From: Amaurobius ferox | Lineage: Eukaryota; Arthropoda; Arachnida; Araneae; Amaurobiidae | DNA length: 64,000 bases | Assembly: GCA_951213105.1 (NCBI GenBank) | Contig: OX578137.1 | Coordinates: 81,055,910 to 81,119,909, forward strand | Direction: 5' to 3' | Part shown: piece after piece, positions 11,435 through 23,425 of the stretch | Layout of the letters: each line of letters begins with the position of its first letter | How positions within the stretch are numbered: the first letter of the stretch is position 1 | Position numbers and translations under genes: made by a program | Notes under the pieces: generated by a model | The model's input: only the letters and a program-made list of their open reading frames with translations | Databases searched by the model: none | Told to the model about the DNA's origin: nothing

Positions 11435-11605
11435 ATTAACTCGAGTTAAATATGAACTCTAAAATTAACTCGAGTTAAATATGAACTCGAAGATTAACTC
11501 GAGTTAAATATGAACTCAAAGATTAATTCAAGTTAAATTTGAACTCGAAGATTAACTCGAGTTAAATATGAACTCAAAGATTAATTAACTCAAGGTTAAC
11601 TCGAA
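11435..11605. repeat. 29-bp minisatellite with palindromic TTAACTCGAGTTAA core
   Basis: Units begin at 11435, 11464, 11493, 11522, 11551 and 11580, exactly 29 bp apart. The consensus is about 'attaactcgagttaaatatgaactcraag', in two halves here: 'attaactcgagttaaa' then 'tatgaactcraag'. The first half contains a perfect 14-bp palindrome. The unit beginning at 11522 (attaattcaagttaaattt) breaks the palindrome, and the last unit decays after 11590. Confidence 0.9.
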
Positions 11606-11789
11606 TCCCGAGAATTTTAAGACTAGCTATATTTCGACTGAGCGACTTGAACGAAGAACATTTAATTGCTTTCCGTACTCAAACAGTCTAGGTAAAGTAC
11701 TGAAGTCGAAAATTAAAATTAGAGGTTTTAAGTTAGACCGTATTTTAAGCATCCCTAAACTCGAATGGAGCATCATTGAAGTTATCTAT

Positions 11790-12215
11790 GTGTGCGCATG
11801 CATGGTATGTATGTTAGAGTATACGTATGTATGTTAGAGTGTATGTATGTTTGTTAGAGTGTGTTTATGTATGTTTGAGTGTATGCATTCTAGTGTATGT
11901 GTGTTCGTGAGTTTATGTATGCAATGTGTCACAAATTACTGGTGTGTTTCAAAGTAAATTTGGCACAAATATTATTATTGGTAATCACTGGAGCCTTTTG
12001 AGTTTAGATACAATAGCATATCTAGTGATAACCCCCTTCCCACTTTCAAAATGAAATTCTGAGAAAAATCTTTAAAAATTCAAAACCTTTAATATTGTTA
12101 CATAAGTATTCTGTGCAATTTTTAATTGGAAGTTGAATTTCATAAACTTTAGAATTAGCGGATTACTTTAAAATAACGGATTGCTTCAGAATTAGAGGAT
12201 TTCTTTAGAATTAGC
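11790..12215 (-). mobile_element. Helentron-like family B fragment (microsatellite and adjacent interior)
   Basis: A TATG/TGTT-rich tract (11800-11930) is followed by 'aaaattcaaaacctttaata' and 'aactttagaattagcgg', in the same order and orientation as the TG-rich tract and interior of the family B copy at 15020-15310 ('aaatcaaaagctttaataaa', 'aaactttagaacgctagc'). No terminal hairpin is visible. The alignment is weak in places. Confidence 0.5.
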
Positions 12216-13644
12216 TGATTATAATACCGGATCCCGATCTGATAGTCTGGTTCTGCCAATATGTGATGTTCTGTCTTTTACCCATACGTTTAGGGGGAGT
12301 TCTGGCTTAGTGTCACATATAGCTAGTTGTTGATTTTTAAAGACGGATGAATTAAATGCGATGTTCCATGCTTTTAATCATAGATGATTTTGAAAAAACA
12401 CCCAGGTTGTGTTAATAATTACATTATAAATTATATTTGTTATAAAAACTTAAATATTTTCTATATAAATCTTTTATGCATTATTTCTAATTCCAATGTT
12501 AGGTGTTTTAATAAACTGAAATATCAAAGAAATTATTAAAATTTAATTACTACATTCCTAGCGATGGAGGTAGGATATTTTTATTCGGGCAAAGCTCGGG
12601 TTGGCGCCCTATTTCCTACAATATCGGAGCCCCGTATCACTAAAACCAGAGGCATATGGTTTCTCCCTTAGAATTGACCCCACCGAAATGACCCTATCTG
12701 GGCACACTTTTTTCAGTTGAGGATGATACAGATCCCTAAACTTAGGTGGCTAAACCAACCACTGAACGTAAGAAACTTGTTATTGGACATCGAAGTTTCC
12801 TTATATCGCAAACATTCTGAAGTCTGCAGCGGCCATTCCGAGGGTGTTTGATCCTATATCCGATGAGAAGGGTGACCCTCTGCATGACTTTGTATATTCA
12901 GGGGATTAGAATCCATTTTACACTAAAGGTGCAGGTCTAATTAATCACAGGATGTGCTAAAAATGGCCCTATCGAATTTTGACAGCACTTTAAAAAATCG
13001 ATGTTTTCTATGTGACAAACAAATACTGGCAAAACTCCTAACTTCATACTTAATAAAGTGTCATTTATCTGTTTACTATTTTATATTTACGAGTAATTTT
13101 TTCCTCTACTTTAGGAATTGTCCTCAATAAGAGTAAGAATCACTGAATTTTGAATAAAATTTGATAGCGCAATATTGTTGAGATAAAACTAAAATGTTTC
13201 ATACCGATGTTTTAAAAGCAGCTTCATCGACTGGTGTCAAAATTAACTTCTGTTTATATTTATAATGTTTACTAATATTAATTTAGTAATTATTAATAGA
13301 TATTTCAAATAAATTTGAGTTCTAACGGATATATATTCCTAAAATTGGATAACCGATTTACCATTAAGAACAGCAAATTTCAAACATTTACAAATAAATG
13401 AAAAGTCCTTTACAATTAGTTATTGTCTGAAAAATCCGTTTAAAGTTTTCTATTGAATTTGAATATGCAATGGGCAAGGGGGATGCCGTTGAAGATTTCT
13501 TAGTTAGTGAGAAAAAATCTATGAAGACGATCTCTTTAAGAAAATTCCAATATTAATTTTTGTAGAAGGCATTAATCCCTATCGTCTAATACCTTTTCTT
13601 TTGTTCCGCAATGTACATCGTGTTTCGTTTTCTATGCTTTTGTT
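12216..13644. other. No gene recognised; contains a GC-richer island
   Basis: 12560-12990 is clearly richer in G and C than its surroundings ('cagcggccattccgagggtg', 'ggtgaccctctgcatgactt') and looks like part of an older inserted sequence, but I cannot identify it and no frame in it is long. The rest is AT-rich with no structure that I can support. Confidence 0.4.
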
Positions 13645-14127
13645 GCGATTGTGCGTCGCCGGGCCCCGAACCAGGGACCTGATGCATTGTAGACCGACAT
13701 TATAATCACTGAGCAAAAGCTAGCTCCTCCTCTGTTCTTATAATTCGGGTACTGGCTCGTGTGGCATCTTTGATAGATGTCTTTGCTGCCGCACACTCCC
13801 TCAGCTGATGAGGAAGGCCGAGAGGCATGTCGCCTCGACGTGACGGACAGTCGTGGTCAACCAGGAAGGGAGTGTCAAGGCTTCTGACTCCGTGTGGTGC
13901 TGACATCTCGTGTTGAGATGGAGAGATCGTTGGAGAGGAAGGTTGCGTCTTTCAAACGTCCAGTCATCATTGTGGCGATTGTGCGTCGCCGGGCCCCGAA
14001 CCAGGGACCTGATGCATTATAGACTGACATTATAATCACTGAGCAAAAGCTAGCTCCTCCTCTGTTCTTATAATTTGGGTACTGGCTCGTGTGGCATCTT
14101 TGATAGATGTCTTTGCTGCCGCACACT

Positions 14128-14178
14128 GGTGACCCGGACGTCATTTGAACACGCAACCTTCTGATCTGGAGTCAGAAG
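14128..14178 (-). pseudogene. tRNA-Trp(CCA)-derived module (3' half)
   Basis: On the minus strand TCTGACTCCAGATCAGA forms the 5-bp anticodon stem and a 7-base loop with anticodon CCA. It is followed by AGGTTGCGTGTTCAAAT (variable region and T arm) and a degraded acceptor 'gacgtccgggtcacc'. This is the 3' half of a eukaryotic tRNA-Trp almost letter for letter. The 5' half (D arm with A box) is replaced by SINE sequence, so it is a SINE module and not a functional tRNA gene. Confidence 0.75.
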
Positions 14179-14353
14179 CCTTGACACTCCCTTCCTGGTT
14201 GACCACGACTGACCACGCCTCCCGGCTCTGACGTTACGCCGAGGCGACACGCCTCTCGGCCTTCCTCATCAGCGGAGGGAGTCTGCGGCAGCAAAGACAT
14301 CGATCAATAAGATGCCACACGAGCCAATAACCGAATTATAAGAACAGAGTAAG

Positions 14354-14427
14354 AGCTAGCGTTTGCTCAGTGATTATAATGCCGGTCTTGTAATCTAAGG
14401 GTCCTTGGTTCGGGGCCCGGCGACGCC
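14354..14427 (+). pseudogene. tRNA-Thr(UGU)-like module
   Basis: It reads D-arm-like GCTCAGTGATTATAATGC, an anticodon region CGGTCTTGTAATCT with TGT in the loop position, and the T arm CCTTGGTTCGGGGCCCGG. Thr(UGU) is the likeliest parent. The T loop departs from the standard (TTCGGGG) and no acceptor stem pairs, so it is a tRNA-derived SINE part. Confidence 0.55.
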
Positions 14428-14435
14428 AAATCGCC

Positions 14436-14472
14436 ATATATATATATATATATACATATATATGTATATATG
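14436..14472. repeat. (TA)n microsatellite
   Basis: TA run with interspersed C/G changes, abutting the SINE-D cluster. Confidence 0.85.
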
Positions 14473-14898
14473 GTACTATTATATTGTAAAATGTATGTTT
14501 ATTAATATCTCTAAGAGCGTCCAATTATGATATCATTTTAAGAAATTCCATATTTTCATATTATTTTAATATGATCTAATATGTTAATATATTTTTGTGG
14601 TCGTAGTTTCTGGGATAAAATACACATTTTTTATTTCTTTTATAAAACGCAAAGTAGTATTTCTAACTAAATATAAATATTGACACCCACATTACGCTTT
14701 TAAGACGATGTGATGTTTGCATTATGATAATGAATAAATTTTTAGGTGAATATTTCTTAAAATGTATGTCCCTAGTTTGTTTGCTCTGATAATGGGGTGG
14801 GTTAATTAGCAACTTTAGCTTGTGCACATAAATTGTGTGAATAAATTTCTATGAATATTATCCTATCAAAACCATCATAGAACATATAATTGATTTTT

Positions 14899-15828
14899 AC
14901 TTTCCTTATATACATAATGTATAAGGAAAGTTCTGTGAAGGGGTCGAAAATTTGAATTCGAGTTTTAGACGGGAGAGCACGTTTCAAGCATTACTGATCA
15001 CAAATCAAACATTTTTGAAGTGATGTCTGTGTGTGTGTGTGCGTGTGTGTCAGTGAGTCTGTGGAGACGATAACTGACGAACAAATGGACCTATTTGAAC
15101 GAAATTTAGTACAAAAATCGCAATCCATGAATACTGGAAGCCTATTGTTTTTAAACTTAATCGGATGTTCAGAACCCCCCCTAAATTGTCGAGTGAAATT
15201 TTGAAAAAATAATCAAAAAATCAAAAGCTTTAATAAAGTTACGCAAATAGACATTTCGAGTGTAATTTTTTCTTAGAAAACGATTGACATAAACTTTAGA
15301 ACGCTAGCATGAACCGTTCTCGAGATATTGCACATTTTTAAAATAAATTTATCTAAAAATCCTATAAATTAATAATATATTAACTGTTGAGAAACATGTT
15401 CAGTTTTCATATGTAATATCATGCGATAAATTGGTTGACATCATTCTCGTGGATCTAGCTCGTTCTATTCATGAGAAAAGATACTTTGAGTAATAGTTTT
15501 GTATTTGAAAGCCAATAATTTTTATCTGCTATAAGAATAACTTATTTCTCTGTCCATAACGCTTGGCGAGATTTTTATCGTCGAATTTGAGGGAATGTCG
15601 GCAACTTGGCGACTTCTTTAAATGTTGCCAAATTAACGGAAATCTTGCCAAATGGATAAAAATGACACTAAATCAGTGAAAATGACGACTAATTGACGAC
15701 AATTCAATTTCTTGGAAAGAATATAAATAGCTACTATAAGAAAAACCTATTTTGTTAATGTAAAAATAGTAAATTCATTGCATTATATAAGGAAAGTCAT
15801 GTGTTGCCCACATCAGATTTTTTATTTT
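14899..15828 (-). mobile_element. Helentron-like family B element, near complete
   Basis: Read on the minus strand, the 5' end is AATCTGATGTGGGCAACACA, followed by TGACTTTCCTTATATAATG. The 3' end is a hairpin with 12-bp arms, ACTTTCCTTATA and TATAAGGAAAGT (14899-14931 in plus coordinates). The ACTTTCCTTATA block near the 5' end is the reverse complement of the last bases, so there are subterminal inverted repeats. A TG-rich microsatellite lies at 15025-15055, close to the 3' end. No protein frame is present. The 5' end is almost identical to family A while the interior is unrelated. Rolling-circle (Helentron/HINE) classification is inference. Confidence 0.65.
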
Positions 15829-18429
15829 TGTGTATCAAATATACAACCTAAATAGGTTTAAAATTCGATGCTTTTAAAAATGATAATATTTAATTTTTTA
15901 TAGTTATTTACTGATTTCCATGAGTGGTGAGCAATTACTGTATTCTACAAAATAAAATCACCATGATAACAATATATTTCTAATATAACTATTTAATATG
16001 CTAATTCATTCATTTTGTACTACTACGAGTATCGTCTGAAATAACCGGGTGTAATTTTAGAATACAAAAATGAGTTCAAAAATCCGAATAACTTCATATG
16101 AATATATTAAATATTTCATTAAAATCAAAAGGATAAATTAATGACACTTATTATTGCTTTATTTCATAGTTTACACCTATTCTTTCTTTATTTAAAACAA
16201 GAATTAATGACATGAATATAACACATATAGTTACTTAACTATCTGGTAAAATAGCAAAACAGTCTCCAGGTATGACAGAACTTTTTATAGCTCAACAAGT
16301 TCTTAAAAAAGAAATTCATGTTCTAAAAGCACTATCGTGTTTACATTGAACTAATCATATAGTATGTATAGAATTTTACAAACACTGTCGTTGCATGTTA
16401 TAATTATTATATTTGCAAAATCATAAAAAATCTAATTGTTTCGTGAAATTCTTGGTTACATAGCTTCTCCGTGGCATGACTGTGCAAAACTTGTCGAAAA
16501 TCGCTGCTAAATGGCGACATTCTACAAGTTAGTTGCCAAGGTTTTCTAATGTGCTGCCAATTGACCCAGTCCTCACCGCATTGAAATTTGTCGTATAGCT
16601 GTAAATTTATTGTTCCTCTAAAAAGTCTCTTATTTCTAGCCAAAGTTTAAAAATTGTTATTAAGATAAGATAACTAAGATATTCTGTCAATAATAACTTG
16701 AAATAATTCTATAAAAAATAACTGTCCATCGCTTTGTTACTGATTGTGATAGAAGTAACATCAAAAATGGATATGTATATGGTGAATTAAAAAAATAATA
16801 ATCTATTTAAATTTATGTATAACTACCGAAGTGTTAATCCACCATCGCTTATTTTTGGGTTTCTTATATAGTAGTGATTAGTACATAAGGTTGCAAAACC
16901 CACCATATTAATGTATTGTTTCCCGGTGTTCTTTCTGAAAAGCAATTTGATTAATAACATAAAATTAATATCACATATTCAATAAACAGACATTAAATTG
17001 CTTAAACAAAATTTTATTAATTATTATTAATTTAATCATTAATAATTATTTACTAAATTTATCACTTATTTACATAATAGTTACTAGAGCTATTTTTGTA
17101 TTGTGGTACAGTACGATTATTTAGTACACTGGCTACTGAGCCCTCAAAATATTTCCTCAAAATGTTTATGTAAATGATTACCTGATTAATCTTTGATGCC
17201 TGTCGTTGGGCCTGGACTCTTTGTCCCGTCATCTAACATTCTCACATACATTTTTGCTAGGAGCACTCATTTTCGATCCTGCAAATTTGATTCGTAACAT
17301 TCATCGCCACACTATTGCTTTTATAGTAACAGAAATGCACATCAATTTATTAAAGTCAAGGTAATTGTAATGTGCTTCGTAAGAAAGTATAATGCCAAGT
17401 TATTCGTTAGAAAGTCATATCAAGCCTCTTTACGTCATTTCATGTCAACAGTAAGTCAGTTATCAATCTTTTTCACAAATTCTAATATGAGGTACTTTGT
17501 GTTTTTCCCATTCTCCAGATTGGCGTTGGCGATTTATTCTGCCATTGGTTGCAATTTTGTGGGTGAGAGCTTATGTTAAGCTCCATTGGACACCTCATTT
17601 TGTCTTGGAGTCTTGTTTGCGTCATAAAACGCACTTGTTACGAGGTCATAATTTTATTGATTGGGTAGTAACTTGCTATCCGCCCTATCATAAAAACTGG
17701 CATCTCAAAACTGGTGTCTAGGGCTTGGTGCCGGCCTGTTCCTTTTTGCATCTGTAGATAAAAATATGCTTTCTATTCGTAAAACATGTATTTTGCAATG
17801 GTTATATGCGCACTGAATCACAATAAGAATATTAGAAAACCAAGTAAATCATACTCCTGATGATTTTATTACTAAACCTACGGTAGAATTTAGTTCTAGA
17901 ATGTAATCAACCCACTTATCAACCTAACTGAAAAACCACCCACTGAACTACATAGATGATTTTCCATTCAGTTTTTGAAGTAGACTCCAACACTCCATCC
18001 TTTAAATTTTAAATCCAAGTTTGACTTGCAATCGTACGTAATTATTATTCCTCTGTGCATGCAAATATGTCATCTTATTCGATGTGTGATACCCAAAAAT
18101 AAAAATCAGAGAATATTATCAATTAGAGCATTAACACGACAAAAGGAATCGAGTGATGAATTGAGAATAGGCTCTGTAAAACGGCACCTACATTGACAGA
18201 AAATTGGTCATTGGTTTATAACCAACAATTATTCTAATTATAATTGAAACGCAACCATAAACAGCAGGCAGAATAACGGAAACCAACACCGATTCTAAGG
18301 GGGCTAACTAGCGCCCAATCAAAAACCTATCTTAAACAGACATTACTGATGAAGGGGATGCTTGCAGTCAGTAAGAAACCCACAAATTCAAGAAGCCCCT
18401 ATTTGGGCGCTGTAGTTAAGACACAGTAG
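15829..18429. other. AT-rich DNA, nothing recognised
   Basis: Short frames at 16407-16643 (minus) and 17370-17721 (plus) lack domains or family resemblance. I see no tRNA-like boxes or long inverted repeats. Confidence 0.45.
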
Positions 18430-18677
18430 TTTAGACAGCTCAGTAGTTAAGGCATGGGGATTGCACTCGGGCCAAGCTCTGCCCAAACTTCCCTCGCGTT
18501 CATGCAGAGTAAAGGAAAATTAAATATATGGGTCTACAAATCCTTCCGAGAAGTTGGTGGTAGGCGAAGTAGGGTACGATCCCTGTAGATATCACCCCGA
18601 ACGTGTTCTGGTCTAAATTGGATGGCATTATCCCGGCCAACCAAATGGATACTTTATATATTTGGGTAGGGGGGACG
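18430..18677 (+). mobile_element. SINE-A copy, diverged
   Basis: The body matches the copy at 6938: 'gttcatgcagagtaaag', 'ccttccgagaagttggtggt', 'tctaaattggatggcatt'. The head retains an A-box-like 'agctcagtagttaaggca', but the B box has decayed ('gggccaagctctgccc'). It ends near 'ggggggacggtc' without an AAC tail. I found no target duplication, so it is older than the copies at 6938 and 60891. Confidence 0.75.
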
Positions 18678-21628
18678 GTCAAAAGAATAAAAATGGAGGC
18701 AGATTGAAGGTATGTTGGAAATGTTACCCAATTAAAAAATACTGAACTAGTAGACTGGTAAGAAATAGCCGATATGTATAGGTGGTATGAAAAATTAGAT
18801 AAAATGTTGAGTCGGTCATGAAGAGTGAAATCCGCTGGTGTCGTGTGATTCAACGGACAAGCTAACGCCATGGTGGAGCGGCAATATAATAGATGTTCAA
18901 ATTGTGTTCCCTGCAGTTGGAAGTATGTATTGATTTCTATATGCCCATACTTCGAGTATTAAACTAATTTGATATTCGGCTTAATAAGTCCGATCCCCTC
19001 TCTGGTCTCGAAATTAAAAAACTCTGGTCCAAAAGTAATAAAAACTCCTTTTTCACAAGCATATGAATACATCTCCTATTGTTAGAAGTTAATGGAATAA
19101 TTTTGTAATTAATAACGGTAATGTTTGCAAACAATAAATCAGTTTTAATATAATAAAGTAAAGCATGGACTTTCAGACATTACTAAAGCGTCTTTAATGA
19201 CGAGACTAATTATATTTTGTATTATAAGAAAAGTGGAGGGTTTTACGGTTCTTCATGACGCAATGTTCTATATTCCATTATGTGCAAATTAAAAAAAATA
19301 TCGCACATTTTGGTCACTCTAACTAAATATAATTTCATTTACTACCACACGACGTAACAACTAACAATTGGAAACGCTGAAAAAATTCAAGTTACGGTAT
19401 TATTTATTTAGATATGCTTTTACTTGCATCTAACCTGCAGGGTGATGTTGTAAGGAAATCATTGAAAAGATCACTTGTCTAAGTATATAACTGAACTACA
19501 GGGCATGGCATTGTACTATTCATTAAACTACACAGAGAATTATCTTACATTATATATTTCAATCCAATGATTTCTAAATTGGATTGTAGGATTTTATTAA
19601 ACTCTTAATTTTTTCCATTTCTTCGAAATCTACATACCTAATTTCTCAAGCACTTAACATTAAAATCTAATACTTAGAATATGTCACATTTATAAATAAA
19701 TATCTCATCAATGACCCGTTTTGTAATTAAATACCTAATCTATATTACTAGGGATAGATAACAGCTAAAAATGTAGAAAAATAACCCCATAAAACTTTAA
19801 ATTTACTTCTAAATATTAGTGTTCGAAATCTGACGTTAAGTTTTTTTTCTCAATATGTAGACATGGTACATTTCAAATTATTCTTGTTTTAATTTTAAAT
19901 CACTGTGCTGTGAATATGTACAATTATCAAAACAACTTCAGGTCTTCGTACTTGGGATTAACAAATAAATAATGATATGAGATAATTGCATCTGAAATTG
20001 CAACAAGATTACACTCTCATCTTAATATGAAGTGCGGTAATTTTTTAAGGTTCTATCTTAATTAAGAAAATGAGTCGTAATTATGTGAGTACCCTAGAAG
20101 CATTAATTGCTCTGCAACAGTGTGATATAATAATTTAGAATAAGTACTAAATTTAATTGGAGAAGTGCCATATTGGTGTTTCAACTCTAAAGACGATCAA
20201 CTATAGAAACACTTTAAGAAAATGAGAGAAATAATTACAAAATCTAATGTCGGCAGAACAGGATATTTCCTTCCGACTAAAATGTGCCTTGCTTTCGATT
20301 TTTATTTATCCACTAATGCAAATATTCTTTCTTTTAGATTAAACTATATTAATTGATTACTTATTTAAACTTACCTCAAATTTACAGTTTGTATTATTTT
20401 GATATTCTAATCAGACACTTAACGCAACTAACAAATATTCGAAAATGAAAATATCTTGAGAATGTTCCTGCTTTTTGTGCAATTCATAGTTTATGTAAAA
20501 GAAAAGTAATGAATTGCTAACGTATTACTCTGAAATGTGGATAAATTTACATGTTTTAATCATTTCTTAATGTAAATTAACTGTTTTGTCATTAATGTGT
20601 GTCTGTGTGTCAATTTAAGTGTCTGTTTATGAGCCAATGGATATGATTTCATTCGAATCAATTGAGCAAGTTAAAAGCAAATTTTGTACATATTTCAATT
20701 CGTAAACATCTATCTCCCCTGCAGTTATTCTTAAAGGCTGCAGTACACGTAGCAGTTGCAGAGTTGCTTTTTGACGTTGTTTTATAACGTTACAGGATGA
20801 TCGTGTGATAGACCATAATGGATCTTTTCGAATATCAGACACACCCCATCATCTTATAGTGCCTATATCAAACGATTTTGTATTGTATGATGTTACGTCT
20901 GCTTTCTGTACGAAGTGCAATCTAGTAATTATCTTTTTGCGTTTTTAACTTGCCAAATGTTGTACTGCACATAGGTGATCCTGTGGATCGACATTTTCTC
21001 AACAGTTTATTGCTTATTCAACCGCTGTAACACTATATACAAAACGTTCGTTTGTAATATATTATACTTTAGGAAATCATTAACGTTTAATTCAGGTAAA
21101 CATCGACCTAGTGTGTGACTCAATATCCCATATGAACACTAAATTTTGCAACCAAACAAATTTATTTTTGTTTTGTTAAACACGAGATTGAAAAATCTCA
21201 TGGAACTCGTATAATAGAATCAACCTTTCATCCTCTTGTAGAGATATCTCGGCATGACATAAGCCAGTAAAAACATGTTTTGGCGATATAATTTCCTTCC
21301 TAATCACTAAGCTGCAAGATGATAATTGTCAGAAAACAACGGGTATGTAATGTGCTACTCACAGCGCTGCAGCTCACAGCGTTGCATAACGATATCAGTA
21401 ATCCCTGCTGCAACCTGCTGCATATAATACAGCCTTAAAACATATTTTGACACTGGAACTTCACTGTATAAACGATTATATACTGCAACTACGATAGTGC
21501 AACCATGTAAATTGGATTTTTTGGAATGCAATATAAGCATCATAAAAGGTGAGCTTACCACATTATGTCTCACTGTTTTAATAAATATGATTTGAACTGG
21601 ATGGGAATTTAAATTATTTTCAGTTATA
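18678..21628. other. AT-rich DNA, nothing recognised
   Basis: Frames at 20627-20842 and 21355-21642 (minus) are unremarkable. A short TGTGTCTG-rich tract lies near 20597-20625. No repeat family is assigned. Confidence 0.45.
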
Positions 21629-22820
21629 CACTCACGTGCCAAAATTCATGGGGCCGCAGTATACAAAATTACAAGTGGCGCTAGCATCGCGTTAAAAGGG
21701 TATAACGAGTCAGATGATTGTCAGCGTTGTCTGCTGGACTCTTGAATGTCTTGTGAAACGTTAATGAACATGATAATGGCTACACAACAGGGATTGACCG
21801 AGTTTGAACATGAAATGATAGTTGGAGGTCGACGCATGGGGCATAGCAAATCGTAATTTGTTAAGACGTTGAAGATTTCTAGATCGACAGTGTCAAGGGT
21901 GTATCGAGAGTACTTAATGAGATGCATTAACTTCCATAAGGGACAACGCAGTGGGCGGCTACGTCTGTTGAATGATCGAGACCAGCGACGTCTGAGCAGA
22001 CACATCAGACGAACGACACTGCGTAAACTAACTACCACATGCTCTAGAAGCGTATCTGTGAGGTCTGTGTTGCGAAATTTGACTTTGATGGGATATGGTA
22101 GCAGAAGACCAACTAGAGTGTCTTTACTCAGAGAACATCATCGGTTTCACCGCATCACTTGGCCCACAAACCCATGGAATGAACCCTAGATGACTGGAAG
22201 AATGTTGCATGCTGCGATGAGTCACGTTTCCAGTTGGTTCGAGCTGTCAGGTGTGTGTGGCATAAACCCCATGAGTCTATGGATTCAACTTGTCAACGAG
22301 GCACAGTACAAGTTAGTGGTAGTTCCATATTGGTGTGGGGAGTGCTTACTTGGTGGGGATTGGGTCCTCTGGTCAAATTGCACCGGTCATTGACAGTAAA
22401 TCCCTATGTTAAGCTTCTTGGTGACCATTTGCAGCTGTTTATGGACTTCAAGTATACCTCAATAACGATGCGATGTTCCAAGATGATTATGCTCAGCGTC
22501 ACCGGTCCTATATTGCTCACGATTTGTTTGAGAGAATTCAGTACATGATTTGCCCACCTATATCGCCAGACATGAACTCCTTGGAGCATATCTCGGATAT
22601 GATCGAAAGAGCCATTCGTGCCCAAATGCCAGCACCTACCACAAGCACTCAATTGCCTGTTTTCGAAACTTATCGCCTGCTTTCGAAAAACCATGGCTGA
22701 ACATTTTTCCTGGAGACTTTAGCTGACTAGTTGAGTCGCTGCAATTGCTGCACTTCGTCGAGCTAAGAGATTCCCGACACGATATTTGAGCGTTATCCCA
22801 TGACTTTTGACATTTGGATG
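21629..22820 (+). mobile_element. Tc1-like DNA transposon, inactive
   Basis: The left end CACTCACGTGCCAAAATTCA and the right end read in reverse, CATCCAAATGTCAAAAGTCA, match at most positions and continue with TGGG on both sides. They form terminal inverted repeats of about 25 bp. TA precedes the left end; the right flank reads AA, so one target base has probably mutated. A decayed transposase fills the 1.19-kb interior, a typical length for Tc1 elements. Confidence 0.8.
21869..22700 (+). pseudogene. Tc1-family transposase, frameshifted
   Basis: Three plus-strand frames together cover a Tc1 transposase. 21869-22189 has the paired-type helix-turn-helix (ISRSTVSRVYREYL, then RSGRLRLLNDRDQRRLSRHI). 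The frame around 22190-22460 holds the first catalytic Asp in DDWKNVACCDESRF and the WGVLTWWG block. 22473-22700 holds the second Asp (FQDDYAQRH) and, 32 residues on, the Glu of PPISPDMNSLEH. Frameshifts fall near 22185 and 22470, and there is no continuous start upstream of 21869. All three DDE residues can still be read, but no single frame joins them. Confidence 0.8.
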
Positions 22821-23425
22821 AATAATATATCAGATTAACAGATTAACCACCTATAGGCTCCGACCCGAAGGTTTGCAGTAATTACAGCCTATGGTGGAGG
22901 AATATCTGCCAAAACCAGAAATTAAAACTTAATGCCAAGATAAAATTGATAAACAATTATATACAATATGCTTGTCTATACTAGATACAGATAGTATTTC
23001 ACAAATATTTCACATCCATAAATTCTTATGTGCAGAACTGTTTCAAATGGGAGCAACTATATATATAAAAATATTTCTAAAATTGGTTAGCAACTATATA
23101 TATAAAAATATTTCTAAAATTGGTTATTACATATACAAAATCAAACGAATAATTTTAAAAGATATATACATATATATACATATATACAATATATATATAT
23201 ACAAAACTACTTATGCAAACATACATACAAAACTATATATACAACATTTACATACAAATCTCAGAGATTACCATGGCTTTCAATACTATAATGATACATA
23301 CAATGATTAAACCAAATGTGAATTTAAAATTAATTTGATTGCAGTAATTATAAAAATATTTAGAAGTACTATAGATAAATATGCTATAAACAGTGAGCTA
23401 ATGTGTGGTGGTTACCAGTAATAAT
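22821..23425. other. TA/ATAC-rich stretch and probable 3' UTR of the LINE
   Basis: 23040-23240 is dominated by TATA/ATACA repeats, including a 42-bp direct duplication around 23057-23120 (unit with 'aaaatatttctaaaattggtt'). On the minus strand the sequence below 23425 follows the ORF2 stop and is probably the element's 3' UTR. I could not place its 3' end or a poly(A) tract. Confidence 0.4.

Larger units (their letters stand above)
13645..14430. mobile_element. SINE-D cluster: inverted arrangement of tRNA-Trp- and tRNA-Thr-like modules
   Basis: The unit 13645-13965 reappears in reverse complement at 14128-14430, with an extra partial direct copy at 13975-14125 between them. Each tRNA-Thr-like module carries a GGTTCGGGGCC B box inside 'ccctggttcggggcccgg' and a D-arm-like 'gctcagtgattataatg': minus-strand copies at 13651-13729 and 13981-14057, plus-strand copy at 14354-14427. 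The other module is the 3' half of tRNA-Trp (minus at 14128-14178, broken plus copy at 13881-13964). Shared spacer blocks include 'gatgaggaaggccgagaggc' and 'cagtcgtggtcaaccaggaa'. It is much more GC-rich than its flanks. Confidence 0.75.
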
